DNA of 64,000 nucleotides from Adiantum capillus-veneris (lineage: Eukaryota; Streptophyta; Polypodiopsida; Polypodiales; Pteridaceae): NCBI GenBank assembly GCA_014529385.2, contig CM043969.1:21081946-21145945 (forward strand), written 5' to 3'. The notes beneath the pieces are model-generated. The model was not told the origin of the DNA and did no database searches. It was given only the letters and a program-made list of their open reading frames with translations. Both the position numbers and the translations under genes were made by a program. Below, in pieces: positions 21,671 through 33,140 of this stretch (position 1 is the first letter of the stretch; each line of letters starts with the position of its first letter).

Positions 21671-22686
21671 ACTTCTGTAACATAAGTCTTTAGTAGATGG
21701 AGTATCATCAGATTGGTTACCTCACTTTGCCCATCCATTTGTCGGTGATAGGCCAAAGAGAAATTCAATCTTGTGCCTAGATTTTCAAAGAGACCTTTCC
21801 AAAAATTACTGGTCATTCTAGGATCTCTATCTAACACGACGGATGTTGGTAATCCATGGTGTTTGATAATTTGAGATATGAAGAGAGTTTCCATTTGGTG
21901 TACCTTAATAGTCTTTTTGACAGGAATAAAGTGTGCTTGCTTCCAAACCTGTCGATTATTGTCCATATTCCCATATTCCCATGGATAGACTTGGGTAATC
22001 CAAAGATAAAATCCATGGATATACTCTCCCATCATGGTGAATTAAGGATTGGCAATTCTAGGTTGCTTCCCTTTATCATACTTAGTATTTTGACATACCA
22101 CACATTTTGAAACATACTCTTATATGTCCACTTTCATGGTAGGCCAATAGAAGTATGTCTCTACTCCTCAAAGAGTAAGTTGAATGCCTCTATGCCCCGC
22201 ATAGGGAGGAGCATGGGATTCATACATGACTTTCTCATGAAGGGAGTGGGTAACACATAGCCTATTGCCATGGATAAGATAATCATCCTGCAAGGTGAAT
22301 GGTTCTTCTTTCTTCCCCAATGCAAGGTCTGACATTATGTCTTTAAAGTCAGGGTCAGTAGCATACTCATCTATCATAGAAGATAGATCATTGTGAGTTG
22401 CTATAGACACTGCATTAACTTTTGGTCGTGAAAGTGCATCGGTCACTTGATTGTGCTTATCAGCAATGTGAGGAATAAAAAAATAAAATTGTGAAAGAAA
22501 ATTTGCCCACCTCATTTGTTTGTCAGATATCTTGGTTTGCATCATGAAGTACTTGAGACTTTGGTGGTCGCTTCACAAAATAAATGGAGCCCCCAATAGA
22601 TAGTGCTTCCATGTGTCTAGGGCATGTAGAATAGCTAAAAGCTCTTTTTCGTATATTCCCAAGACTCGTTCACCTTCGGCTGTCAT
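21671..22686 (-). pseudogene. pol: Gypsy element E: RNase H end, zinc domain and integrase core
   Basis: In order on the minus strand: RNase H end (GERVLGIYEKELLAILHALD, LWSDHQSLKYF, then QMRWANFLSQFYF and VTDALSRPK; about 22680-22430), an HHCC zinc domain (ESHAPPYAGHRG, YFYWPTM, KCVVCQNTK; about 22235-22080) and the integrase core ([28 protein letters not shown], then GQSEVTN; 22035-21690). The core is split between two frames near 21950. It has a single HHCC domain, unlike the A/B family. Element F interrupts it at 21670, and its upper end is cut at 22686 by the LTR of element A. Confidence 0.88.
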
Positions 22687-23308
22687 TGTTGGATGGATAC
22701 GCCGCGACGGACGTCAGCACAACAAGAACTCACCTAACATGTAATGTCAGCTAAGGACGAAGCTCAACCCGCAGGCGCGTGGAAGCAAGCATAAGGTGTC
22801 AGCATACACTCGACCGACTCGTAACTAATTCCTACAGAGGTCTCTACCAATTGTCTAAGTCACAGCCTTCAAGAGTGCATAAGAGGAAACTTCCTACAAC
22901 GCTTTCTAGAGCCGAACACCCATCAAACAATCTCAAAACACCATAGAACTTGAAGGAGAGCTTACTAATACCAATAGGTCACTCTCCCTAAGGTCTATGA
23001 ACCAAAATCCCGACCCAAAACACCCGGTGCAGAAACACGTAGGATGTCTGGCCAAATTCTGCAGGTCTTCGTTTCCAAAATCTAAAGTGCCTAATGTGTA
23101 GTTCTACTCAATGTGAATGTGTGGATATGTTGCAATGCAAAATCGGACAACGTATGCTCACCCAAACAACCGATGAAGCTCGTAGAAGGAGCTCGCAAAG
23201 CTGGACCGTACACACGCAATGTTGGTATTGGCGCGTAACTCTAGTCGGGGGCAACACGTTGCACTTCTCCGCACTCGATTCCGAGCACACGTAGCGTCAA
23301 GACGAAGC

Positions 23309-23311
<3 letters not shown>

Positions 23312-23398
<87 letters not shown>
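23312..23398. repeat. CT microsatellite inside the A 3' LTR
   Basis: A pure CT tract of about 87 bp. The B LTRs have short CT/CACT tracts at the matching position, so the tract is native to the LTR and has expanded here. Confidence 0.95.
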
Positions 23399-23402
<4 letters not shown>

Positions 23403-23477
23403 ACAGTACACTCACTTACAGACTTCAAACTTGTTTTTAAAATGACAAAAGGTTTTTTCATTAAGGTTAAAAAGAGG

Positions 23478-23485
23478 TATATATA
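23478..23485 (-). promoter_or_regulatory. TATA-like box in the A LTR
   Basis: TATATATA, followed on the minus strand by CCTCTTTTT. It occupies the same relative place as TATATAAG in the B LTRs, so it is the likely core promoter of the LTR. Confidence 0.5.
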
Positions 23486-23687
23486 CCTTACAACTTCTCA
23501 AACCCTAAAGTTTCAAAATCAACCATCTACTCAATCTAACTATCAAAACTGGGATACAATCTGGAAACTTCTGTAAGTCCCAATATTTACAAGGTGAAAA
23601 ATCGGGTTTTTCTCATTGAATGAATAATTACAAAAATAATAGTCCTCCGAGTTGTTAGATGCCGTGGGGTGTGTCCAGCTTCTAACA

Positions 23688-23722
23688 TCCCCCCCCTCCT
23701 TGTTCATGTCGTCCCCGACATG
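23688..23722 (-). other. A polypurine tract with adjacent stem-loop
   Basis: The plus-strand run TCCCCCCCCTCC next to the LTR is the minus-strand polypurine tract. It is preceded in the transcript by a perfect 7-bp stem, CATGTCG (23705-23711) with CGACATG (23716-23722), and a 4-nt loop. The same arrangement occurs in B and, in weaker form, at the internal tracts. Confidence 0.8.
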
Positions 23723-23738
23723 GCCTTGATCAACTGCT

Positions 23739-26700
23739 TCATCTTATCGTTTCTCGCATCTTCAGCAGTGATTTGTACCTGGCATGTAGGTTCAGCATTG
23801 TTGGGCCAAATATCTCTGTATTCATGGTGAAGAACCCCGTATAGAATGCTTCTTCAAAAGCCTGGAGGTGATAGGATGTTAGAAACATGATTCTTTGATA
23901 TAGCACATGTATCACCTCCTTGGAAGGCTGACCTGACAGATCATAAGCACATCTGTATGTATCTTGGAAGAAGAATATGCTGTCGATCACCTAGCCTTGC
24001 TTGAAGGTCTCGAACACTGCTAAGATGGCTCTACAAATCTTCCTCATCATAATGCATGTAAGGTCAGGTGAGCCAGTGAACAACTTTATGGCGCCCGTTA
24101 GGGTTTTCACCATGTATTGGACACTTATTCTCTCGCCTACCTTCACGCCCGGCAGCTTTGGGTAATTCAGCCAAGTGGGTTGGCTTCTTTGCAAAATTTG
24201 TTGTGCCTTCCACGTCCTAACCCTTGGTAGGGGACAGAAGGTGAGATTGTCTCTGATATCTTTAGGTGCCTCTACCAGGTGGATTAGGTATTGTGGGTAC
24301 TTGGTAAGCCAAGCCTTCCTCCACTTTGGTTGAGAATCCACTATAAGCTTAACTCCTTCTAGCTTTGAGGTGTCTGCATTGTAGAGAGGTTCTGTTGGCT
24401 CTTCTCTGATCCGCTTGTTTATTGTTGCTGCCTCATATTTCAGCAATGGATATGGGAGAGAGGGTTGAAGCCACTCGCGCCTGAGATTGCTGGCGTCGAT
24501 CTTCTGAATTGTCATAGATTTGAAGACCCTGTGCTCCCATTCCAAGGCTTCCTTCGTGCTTTCTCTTAGCTCTTCCTCTATTGCCTTACACAAATTTTCC
24601 TCCTCTTATTGTGTTAGATCATGTGGCTCTTGAGAGGATCCTGCTATGCTTTCCTCTTGCATGTGTGTGTCCACAGGATCTGCCACATTTTCGAGGTCGA
24701 TGCCCTCATTGGCGGCTGACCCTGAGCTTTTTGCCTCTCCACCTTGCTGGCCTTTCAACTCCTCAATTTGCCTGAGGAGTGTTTGCTTTTCCGCTTCAGC
24801 TTCTCCGCCCATATTCACGAGGAGGTCATTAAGTTCAGCGTTTACTCTTTCCGCCTCCTCGAGCTTTTTCTTTATGCTTTCCACTTCTTCTTGCAGGGCT
24901 TTTTGGCCCTCCTCCATTCTTGTTTGCATTACGATAGAACCTTCAGCCATCATTAACCTCTGCTTTTTCTCGAGAGTTGGCTCCTTCTTTAGTTCCTGCA
25001 TTTGCTCTTCATATATTTGACTCTCGAAAATGATTTGAGTCGAGCTCGTAGCTCTAACTCTAGCAGGTGATGCTCGCAGCCTCCAGGCTTGCTTCCTATT
25101 TCTATCTCTGCTTTTTACTTAGCATTTCTCATGGCCTCTACTTCTTTCAATTCTTCGGCCATCTGTAGTGTCAGATTATCCCTTTCTCTTTCGACATCTC
25201 GCAATGACTTGCTGAGCTGTAGACACTCTTCTTCAGCTTCTTGTATTCTTTTTGCTACTGCCTCATTTGCTTCTTCCATTGCTTGGCAATTTTGTAGAGC
25301 CGTTGCCAAGCCGGCCAGGAGGCCCAGCTTCTCTCTCTTTTTGCCCTTGGCTTTGTGCCTGTAGAGAATCCCTTTCCATTTTAGTCTTTTCTTCGGTGGC
25401 TTTAAGAGTTATCATCTCTTTCTCTGAAGCCATGGATTGTGCTCGCAATCCGGCTAGCTTTGTCATCAGCACGTCCCAGTCATTGGAGGGCGGGTGCAGG
25501 TCTACAGTGTCTGTAGCAATTTATTTTAGTTCCACTAGCCGAATGCCTTGCATCTGTTCTTTATGACCTATTCTCGCCAAGTCGAATGCGACTGTGGCGG
25601 CTTCTTCTTTTGTATAGCCTGCAGCTAGCAGGTCCAAAAATGCGTAGTAGGCCTCATCTAATCTTTTTTGCTCAGACTCAAGCTTGGCCTCTTCCTTTGG
25701 CTCAGGTTCCTGCCTTTGCTCTTGCTTCTCTTCTTGCCTTTTGTCTTGTTTGTCCTCAGCTGCATTATCTTCTTGTGGAGGGGTGTTGGGAGGTGGTGAG
25801 GGCGGTGGAGATGGCTGTGGGCTGGGTTTAGGGCTCTCTGGTAAAGCTTCCGGTTCGCCCTTTAAGTCCTTGTCTGATTTTGTTTTTCTTTCTCTTTCTT
25901 GGCTTTCCTGTTTATCTAGCAGTTTCTACCTTATCTGCTCTACTTCCTCCTCTGTGAAAGGGACATGGGGAATGTTTTCTGCTGCCGCATCAAGAATCTT
26001 GAAATTCTTGATATAATCTTCAAAGAGGTCCCTTTGCACTCTTCTGGAAGATCCGGACATCGACTCGAGAGATGGCTTCCAGAGTTCTTTTAAATCACCC
26101 TTGAGGGCTCTTTCTGCTCGGAAACTCTCCATCAGCCTCTCGAGTCTTGCCGCTTTCTGAGACCTGGTTTCTTTGGCCGGCACTTGAGCAAACTCCTTCT
26201 TTCCTTTCTTCTACTCGGGTTGCTCCTCTTCAACTGGCTCCAGCCGTCTCTTCAATCTCGTAGCCACCCTTGGTGCCCTTTGCGGCTCATCTTCCTTGTC
26301 TTCTTTTACTCTCAGCCAATCATTCTGAGATGGGGGGTCAGGCCACCTTCCTTTGGCATGTAGTGCCCCATATACCACCTTGGTGATCAGTTTTCCTGGC
26401 ACTATGTAGGTTGGCTTTTTGTTGCCCATCTTTACTAAGCTGTCATGTATGCATGCCGCATAGTTGATTATCTTTGGGGTGCCTTTTGTCATTGCCCAAG
26501 TAAACGTTGTGGCAATTGCACCTGGCGGCATCCTGTACTTATGTGGCCTCTTAGTGCACATGTGGAAGTACTGGTTGTACAACTGGCTCATAATTGCCAC
26601 CTTTGGGTTGGCAATGTCTTCAAAGGTGTAATTTGCCTTTTTCTCTTTGTACACTTTGACTTCATCCCTTCTTTTTGTTACGTTGTCCCCCTCATTGGAG

Positions 26701-27134
26701 AGGTCTAGTGCATGGGCTACAACCCGCTCCATGATTATGATCTCTGTATCTGGTCTACCTTGTAAATCTGTCACCTTGGCCACTCCATCCTCTTTGATGC
26801 TTGTTACAAACTCCCATACTCTTTTGATGTCCACCCTTGCCGGTATTGCTTTGAAGTAGTTATGGAGGTCAATTTTCTCCAAGTAGCCGGCCATTTTGCT
26901 TCGTACAAATTCATTGAGCTCTCTTGGCAGCATTGGTAGCTCTATTACATTGCCTTCATTGTCTTTGAACACTCCCTAGTAGATCTTTAGGTCATTTGAC
27001 TCTAACAAATCTTCTTGTATCCAGGTGCTGGTGGACTTTAGTGTTCTCTCTGGAATGACAAAGGGTTCCACTTCGTCCAGATAATCTTTGATGGTCATTC
27101 TTTTTCTCTTTGTCGGTGACTTCGAGGCTGCCAT
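23739..27134 (-). pseudogene. A ORF3: long extra 3' protein with coiled coil (broken)
   Basis: Starts at ATG 27134 (MAASKSPTKRKRMTIKDYLDEVEPF) and ends at TGA 23739-23741, about 1130 codons in one main frame with stops at about 26973, 26208, 25923 and 24609 and a frameshifted stretch at about 25920-25310. Domain order: basic N-terminus; a conserved globular part (RVWEFVTSIKEDG..., YFHMCTKRPHKYRMPPGAIA, 26972-26211); a charged linker (KAARLERLMESFRAERALKG); coiled coil (25310-24610); and a conserved C-terminal part (WRKAWLTKYPQYLIHLVEAPKDI, MVKTLTGAIKLFTGSPDL, YTGFF). It matches B ORF3 along its length. The N-terminal part recalls the plant 'putative transposon protein' domain found with Athila-type elements; that is a resemblance only. 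Function unknown. Confidence 0.75.
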
Positions 27135-28865
27135 AGATCCTGTTGCACTCAGTAGTCCGAAGTTAGCGTTTTTTCCATATTAGCTGGCGAAACTGAGTTT
27201 TACTTATCCAAATGACTTGAAAATTGAAATTAAAGCTTAAAAGGAACTTTTGAAGCTGTGCATGTGCTCACAGTGCAAATCTGATCAAAAATTTCCATCT
27301 AAACATCCTACACGTAGGATGTCTTTTTCATCAGAATTGGTTCATACTTGATATGCAAGTAGTGTAAGGCTCATGGAACATGGCTATAGGCTTGGATTTG
27401 AATTTGGATATCAAAAACGTTGATTTTTGGGCTGAATCAGGCTTTAGGTCACAATTTGGGTAGAATGTCCATCATAGGTAGCAATTGATGTCCAAATGGG
27501 TTAAAAATTGGTAAATGGGCTCATTGCACCATGGTATTGGCTCCCATGATGTCATTCTTTGCACAGAAGGCTAAATTTATACTTGCGACATCCTACGCGT
27601 AGGATGTCTTTTTCATCAAAATGACATGAAACTTGTTCTGTGGGTTGTCCTTGGCCTATGGAACATGGCCATGTTCTTGGATTTGAATTTGGACAAGATT
27701 CGATGCTTGTAGGGCTCTGTGAGGTGTTTTTGGGATTAAAAAGTGTTTCTTAGGGGGTCAAAAGTGATTAGAATGGCTTCAAACTTGACATATGGGCTCT
27801 TGATGATGAGGTAATTGGATCTGGAATAATAAAACACCCCTTGCATGCCAAAAAGGTCAATTAGACATCCTACGCGTAGGATGTCTATTTCATCATTTTT
27901 TCTCTTTGACCACACAGATGGTTTGATGATGTGTTGGTGAATGTGTTGTGCAAGTTTTATGGGTTTTGGACAAGATTTGGTAGGTCTTTGGCCCATTATT
28001 GCCTCTATGTCGTAACTTTGCGTTTTTCCATGCATATGAGGTCAAATCTGGTCCAAATGTGATGAAACTTGTTGTATGGCTTGTAAATGTCATTCAGAAC
28101 ATGTGGATGATAAAAAATGTTGGGTTTTGTGCCAAAAAGTGTCCTTGAGACATCCTACGCGTAGGATGTCTCATGGTGATTTTTTCAGTGTTAGTGCTCC
28201 CAGTGCTTGCCCTTTGCTCCCCTAAGTCCCTTTTGGGCCTAATTTCAACAAAAAAGTCAAATGGATAGAGTATAACTCCCTGTGTGGACTTCAGAGCCTC
28301 CGAGCCGTTTTCTGACTTTTGGAGTGTTTTTTGGTGATGAAATTTCTCGATGTTGGTCTCCATAGCTTCCCAATCCCTTAGGGATCCTTGTCGTATGGTT
28401 TTTGTCGCTCACCGGAGCTCCATTTGGCAATTTGTCGCTCTAGAAGCACCCGTGGTTGCATTTACATACCTTTGATGATTTGTGGTGGTCTACCACCATA
28501 GGACTTGGTTGTTGATAGTCTAAAAAAAACCGCTCATGAAGTTTGGTGGCAAACGGACTTGCGGTTTGGCCGCAAGTGCATTTTGACGCTTTGTGTGTGT
28601 GATGTCGTTTCTGAAGTTTAGTGCCGCTTCGGGTCACTTTTTGGTCATGCGGGTCATATAGACTTGTTGAGCATGTCGAGATGCTCCTACCCATGAATTT
28701 TGGTAGCATTTGGTCGCCGTTTCGCCGATTTCCCATTTGGTGGCCTCTTGTGGGTTTCTGAGAATTATTGTTTTTCCCGATGGTTTCCCACTACCTTTGG
28801 CTATCCAAGACTGGTCTCCTAGCCTAGGGTAAGCTGTCGATGAAGTCTTGTTGCTTTCGGGTTAG
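27135..28865. repeat. A noncoding zone: ~280-bp tandem repeats centred on a 22-bp palindrome
   Basis: Perfect 22-bp palindromes with half-site GACATCCTACG lie at 27587-27608, 27864-27885 and 28149-28170. A near-perfect one (ACACGT core) is at about 27301-27322. Spacing is about 286, 277 and 285 bp. The sequence between them is also repeated (TTTTTCATCA after the palindrome, then ATGGAACATGGC and CTTGGATTTGAATTTGGA). The zone continues after the B insertion at 47498. No open frame of note. Confidence 0.9.
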
Positions 28866-28870
28866 CCGTT

Positions 28871-29815
28871 TGTTAAGGCGGTTACGCCGCTAGCGGAAGC
28901 TAAATAGCGAGAACTCAACCAACAACAGAATTTGTCAGACGAGGACGAAGCTTGACCCGCAGGCGCATGGAAACAACTAGGTGGGTGTCAAATCACCTAC
29001 TCGACCTTCTAATGACAATCACTACTAAGGAAATCAAATCTAAGTTCTAAAATACGCAAGTGACTGAAATCCGTACTACGAACGAATGCTATACGAAACA
29101 GGATCTAGAATCATTGAATCGATCTCAAACTCAAGGGGAAGTCTATGCACTAGGTAAGAACAACACCCTAAAGACTTGGACTGCAAAATCAACCTATAAT
29201 CACTCCGTGCGGTAAACGCGTATGAAGACAGGCCGAAAAATACAGGTGACCGAAACTTGACCCCGATGGTACTAATGCGTAGCTCTACTCGTTGTGGTTC
29301 TATAGATATGCTTCACGCTCTATTCCGACACACGAGTTGGAAGAGAACTCACATCGAAGCTCGTAGGAACTTACCACACATAGAAGCCGATAGCACGCAC
29401 TCTTGGTATCAGTGCGTAGCTCTCGCCGTTGCTAACACAATGGCGGTGTCGCTTCTCCAATGGCGGCTCCGTAGCTCGCGTAGCAAGTAGATAAGACTCT
29501 CTCTCTCTCTCACTCTCTCTCAGACACAGTCACGGCGCTCAAAAACTCACTTTGATTAATAATCTGAATCCCCTTAGGTTACAAAAACTTTGGCTTATAT
29601 ACCTCAGCCTTGGAGGTGAGAACATCTCTAACTAATTACATCAGCAAGTGAAATTACTTCGGGATTATAAGTTGGAAACTCAATTGAGTCCCGTTACTTA
29701 ATGAATGGTTCAATTCAAAATCAATGTCGGAAAGACATTTATTACAATCAATGGTTACAAAAATGATGAGTGTGAGCAAAAATGTGGGTGTGATCCTCTA
29801 CTGGCTCGCTCAACA
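28871..29815 (-). repeat. B 3' LTR
   Basis: 945 bp, plus-strand TGTTAAGGCGGTTACGCC... to ...CTCGCTCAACA. TATATAAG (minus strand) is at 29594-29601. It carries ACGCGTATGAAGAC at 29216-29229, a near half-site of B's internal palindrome. Confidence 0.95.
29594..29601 (-). promoter_or_regulatory. TATA box in the B 3' LTR
   Basis: TATATAAG on the minus strand, identical in the 5' LTR at 47271-47278. Confidence 0.55.
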
Positions 29816-29850
29816 CTCCCCCCCTCCGCGTTCATGTCGTCCCTGACATG
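29816..29850 (-). other. B polypurine tract with adjacent stem-loop
   Basis: GGAGGGGGGGAG on the minus strand (29816-29827) abuts the 3' LTR. A stem CATGTC (29833-29838) with GACATG (29845-29850) sits just before it in the transcript, as in A. Confidence 0.85.
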
Positions 29851-29864
29851 ACCTTTATGCTTGG

Positions 29865-32800
29865 TCAATAAAGTCCTGTTGTTTTGAGCATCTGCAAATG
29901 TGATTCGTATCGCAGGTTGCCGATGGTCAAGGTTGGGCCGAATATTTTGCTTTCGTGGGTGAAAAAGCCGGTATAGAAAGCTTCTTCGAATGTTTGCATG
30001 TGGAAGCTAGGCACAAACATAATCCTCTGGTATAGGAGGTGCAACACTTTTGGAGAAGGCTGCAATGAAAGGTCATACATCATATCAGTCACTGTGTCGG
30101 CCGTCGATAGTAGACTCGAGGTTGTGGCTTTATCTGGCGCGAACACTTCAATGCAAGCTAAGAGAGTCCTGCAAATTTTCTTGAGCATCTGACACGAAAG
30201 GTCAGGAGAGCCAGTAAAGAGCTTGATGGTGCCCGTTAGGGTTTTCACCATGTAGGCTTTACCTATTCTCTCTCCTGCCTTTGGTCCTGGCCTCCTTGGG
30301 TAATTAAGCCAATTCGGCTTCTTTTCTGCAATCCTGCCATGCTCTTTCCAGCTTCTGACTCTTGGCACCGGGCAGAAGGTTGCATCCTCCCGAATCTCCT
30401 TTGGTGCCTCTACCAAGTAGATGAGGTAGGCTGGGTATTTGTTCAGCCAACCTTTCCTCCATCTAGGCTGCGAATCGACAATCTTCTTTGATTGTTCCTC
30501 TTTTGTGATGTCGCCTTCGTAAAGAGCGACATACTGCTCCTCCTCTATTCTCTTTTTCTTTTTTATCACTTCAAACTTCATCAAAGGGAAAGGCAAGCTG
30601 GGTTGCATCCACTCTTCATGGAGCACTTTTGTGTCTAATCCCTGAAGTCTAATGGAGATTAGGAGTCTCCTCTCCCATTCCATTTACGCCTTGGAACTCT
30701 CCTCTGTTGACTTTTCTATTTGGTCATGGAGCCTTTGTTCTTCTTCTTCAGAGATTCCTAAAGTTGAGGCCACCTCTTGAACTGGGGCTGGATCTTCAAT
30801 TGTGGTTGCCTCTCCAGTTTCTGGTAGCTCTATGGCTGCTCCACCTGATCCTTCTTGTGGTGTCTCTGTCTCTCTTCTTTGTTGCTCTTGTAGATCTTGG
30901 AGCTGTTTGCAGAGGGTCTCATTCTCTATTCTTAGTGTTTGATTTTCTAAAGTGAGCCTCTCCTCTGCTGCCAATGATCCCTCCGCAATGTGCAACCTTT
31001 GCACTTGCTCTAATCTTAGCTCTCTTTGTAAGCTTCGGACCTGGTCTTCCAGAGCTGGTACAAGAGCTCCCTCTTGTTCGGTTCTTGCTCTGCTAGCTCT
31101 AGGGGTAGTCCTGAGTCTAGTGATTGTTCTTTCTTGGAGCTCGACTCTTTTCCTTAGCTCAATGAGCTCATCTTTAGCCGCCTCCGAGTCGTCTTCCATC
31201 CGCTCCCTTGCTTCCTGTGCACTTGTTACTTCTCTTGAAGCCTCGGCTAGCTGGAGTATCAAGCCATCTCTCTCATTTTCCGCATCGTAGAGTGATGCTT
31301 TATAACTTTCAGATTCAGTCATAGAATCCTCTAATTTCCTCTGCAACTCGGCTTCCCTTTGTTTGGCTGTCTCAATCTCCACTTCCTTTTCCTTGGATCT
31401 TTCTTTGATCTTGTTGAGCAGTTCATGCACCATGTGCATGTCTTTTTCATCTTCATCTGTCAACTCTAAAGCTTTTTTGGCCACCACCTCCACTGGCTTC
31501 GGCTCTTCTAGTACGTTCTGCTCGTCCAGTTTTTCATCACTTTCTTTTGTACTCTTTGTATTTTCCTCTGTCCCTCTCCGATCATCTCGTTTTTGTAGGG
31601 TGATCCCATAAACCTCCTCAAGGGCCTCTTCTTCAATGTACCCTATCGCTACCAGATCCTCATAATCGTTTTTCTTTTGCTGAATTGGATCTATCTCCTT
31701 TTCCTTGGTCCCGGCCTCCGGCTTTTCCATACCAGCCGTGTCCATCTCTACTGTGGTCTCTTCCACAATGATTTCCGTCTTCTTCGGGCTGGGTACATCA
31801 GTAAAGGAGGGCTGATTGTCCTCAGTCATCTTGGCTTTCCCTTTGTTTGCTTGCCCGTCTTTCTCTTGAGGTTCAGTAGACTCATCTACTTTCTTCTTCC
31901 CCTTGTCGTCCTTTTTCAGCTCAGCTTTTAAAAGTTGTACTTCCTCTTCAGTGTATGGCTCGACAGGTTGCTGCTCCAGTATAGCCTCTGACTCCTCATA
32001 AGCTCTAATATATTGATCATATTGATCAACATGTGGCATGGCTGAGCTAGTTCCGACTTTAGTGGGGTCTGGAACCCACTTTTCTTCAAAGTCCCCCTTT
32101 AGAGCTCTTTCCGCTCTAAACTGCTCCACCAGTCTTTCCATTCTTGCCGCTTTCTGACTTTTGGTTTGCTTGGGAGCAACCTTCTTCTTTGCTTTCTTCA
32201 TAATCGGCTCATCCACATTCTCTTCAGGTTCTGAAACTATTTCTAGTTTCCTGCGTGCTCTTGTGGACGCCCTCTTGGATACTTCAGGCTGTTCTTCCTC
32301 CTCATCGGCTTCTCTAAGCCACTCATTCTGGGAGGGAACCTTTGGCCATTGATCTCTGGCTCCAATAGCTTCATAAGCTATTCTTGTCAGAACTTCAGCT
32401 CCTCCTATATACTTTGGCTTCTCGTTGTGCATGGCAATTACTTGCTCGTGGATGTGTTGAGCGTAATTCACCTCTTTTGGCATATTGCTCTTCAATGCCT
32501 ATGTGATGGTAGTTGCAATGGCATGGGGCGGTGTCGTATACTTTTGCGGTCTTTTACTGCAAATATGGAGAAATTGGTTGTACAGTCGGCAAAGGGTTGC
32601 CGCTCTTTGGTCTGCCATATCTCCATAAGTTGCATTCTGTTTCTTGGACCCATAAACCTCTATAGCCTCCCTTCTTTCCCTGACAGAGCTCCCTTTGTTG
32701 TTCAGTTTCAATGCATCTGCAATGAGCTGTGGAGTGATCTGTACCTCTACTTTCTCTCCATCTATTGCTGTCAATGTGGCTTTCCCATCCTTCTGAATGG

Positions 32801-33140
32801 AGGTTGACAACTCATACACTCTTCTTGTATCTACACCTGATGGTCTCGAGGTGAAGAATCTGTGCAAGTCTGCCCTTTCCAGGTACCTGCTGATGTTCTC
32901 TGACCTACTATAATCCACCAATTCTTGTGGGATCATCGGTATATCCACCGCTTGCCCTTGAGGATCTCTGAAAGTCCCCTGGTAGATCTTTATTCCCTCT
33001 TTTTCCAGTACTGCTTCCTCCACCCAAGTTTTGGTTGGCTTGAGGGTTTCTGCTGGAATGTCAAAGGGTTCCGCTTCTGCAAGAGCATCTTTGATTGTCG
33101 GTCTTTTTCTCTTCGTTGCCGATAACTTGGCGGAATCCAT
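29865..33140 (-). pseudogene. B ORF3: long extra 3' protein with coiled coil, two in-frame stops
   Basis: One frame of 1091 codons from ATG 33140 to TGA 29865-29867, cut only by TAG near 32498 and TAA at 30684-30686. Order: basic start (MDSAKLSATKRKRPTIKDAL); a conserved globular part (FTSRPSGVDTRRVYELSTSI, ITPQLIADALKL, YNQFLHICSKRPQKYTTPPH); a hinge with SQNEWLREADEEEE; basic/acidic linkers (KKAKKKVAPKQTKSQKAARM); a long coiled coil (about 31440-30830); and a C-terminal domain (EEWMQPSLPFPLMKFE, WRKGWLNKYPAYLIYLVEAP, KTLTGTIKLFTGSPDLSCQM, FEEAFYTGFFTHESKIFGP). No signal peptide or membrane segment is seen, so it is not an obvious envelope protein. Near-intact state and match to A point to past selection. 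Function unknown. Confidence 0.82.

Larger units (their letters stand above)
22687..23687 (-). repeat. A 3' LTR
   Basis: 1001 bp; on the plus strand TGTTGGATGGATACGCC... to ...GCTTCTAACA. Its left end (TACGCCGC, GACGAAGCT, ACCCGCAGGCGC) clearly aligns with the B LTR left end, so A and B are related families. It contains an 87-bp CT tract (23312-23398), a TATA-like TATATATA (23478-23485) and the half-site ACACGTAGGATGTC (23035-23048). Confidence 0.88.

Noticed and set aside
23158-23440. Open frames across the A LTR with long Arg-Glu or Ser-Leu runs
   Set aside because: Produced by the 87-bp CT tract; no protein family features.
24581-26016. Plus-strand open frames opposite A ORF3, for example 24646-25020 and 25684-26016
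   Set aside because: Ser/Phe/Leu-rich shadows of the minus-strand coiled-coil frame.
29865-33140. ORF3 of B as a retroviral-type envelope gene
   Set aside because: Position fits, but I see no signal peptide, transmembrane segment or fusion-type hydrophobic stretch; the protein is charged and coiled-coil rich.
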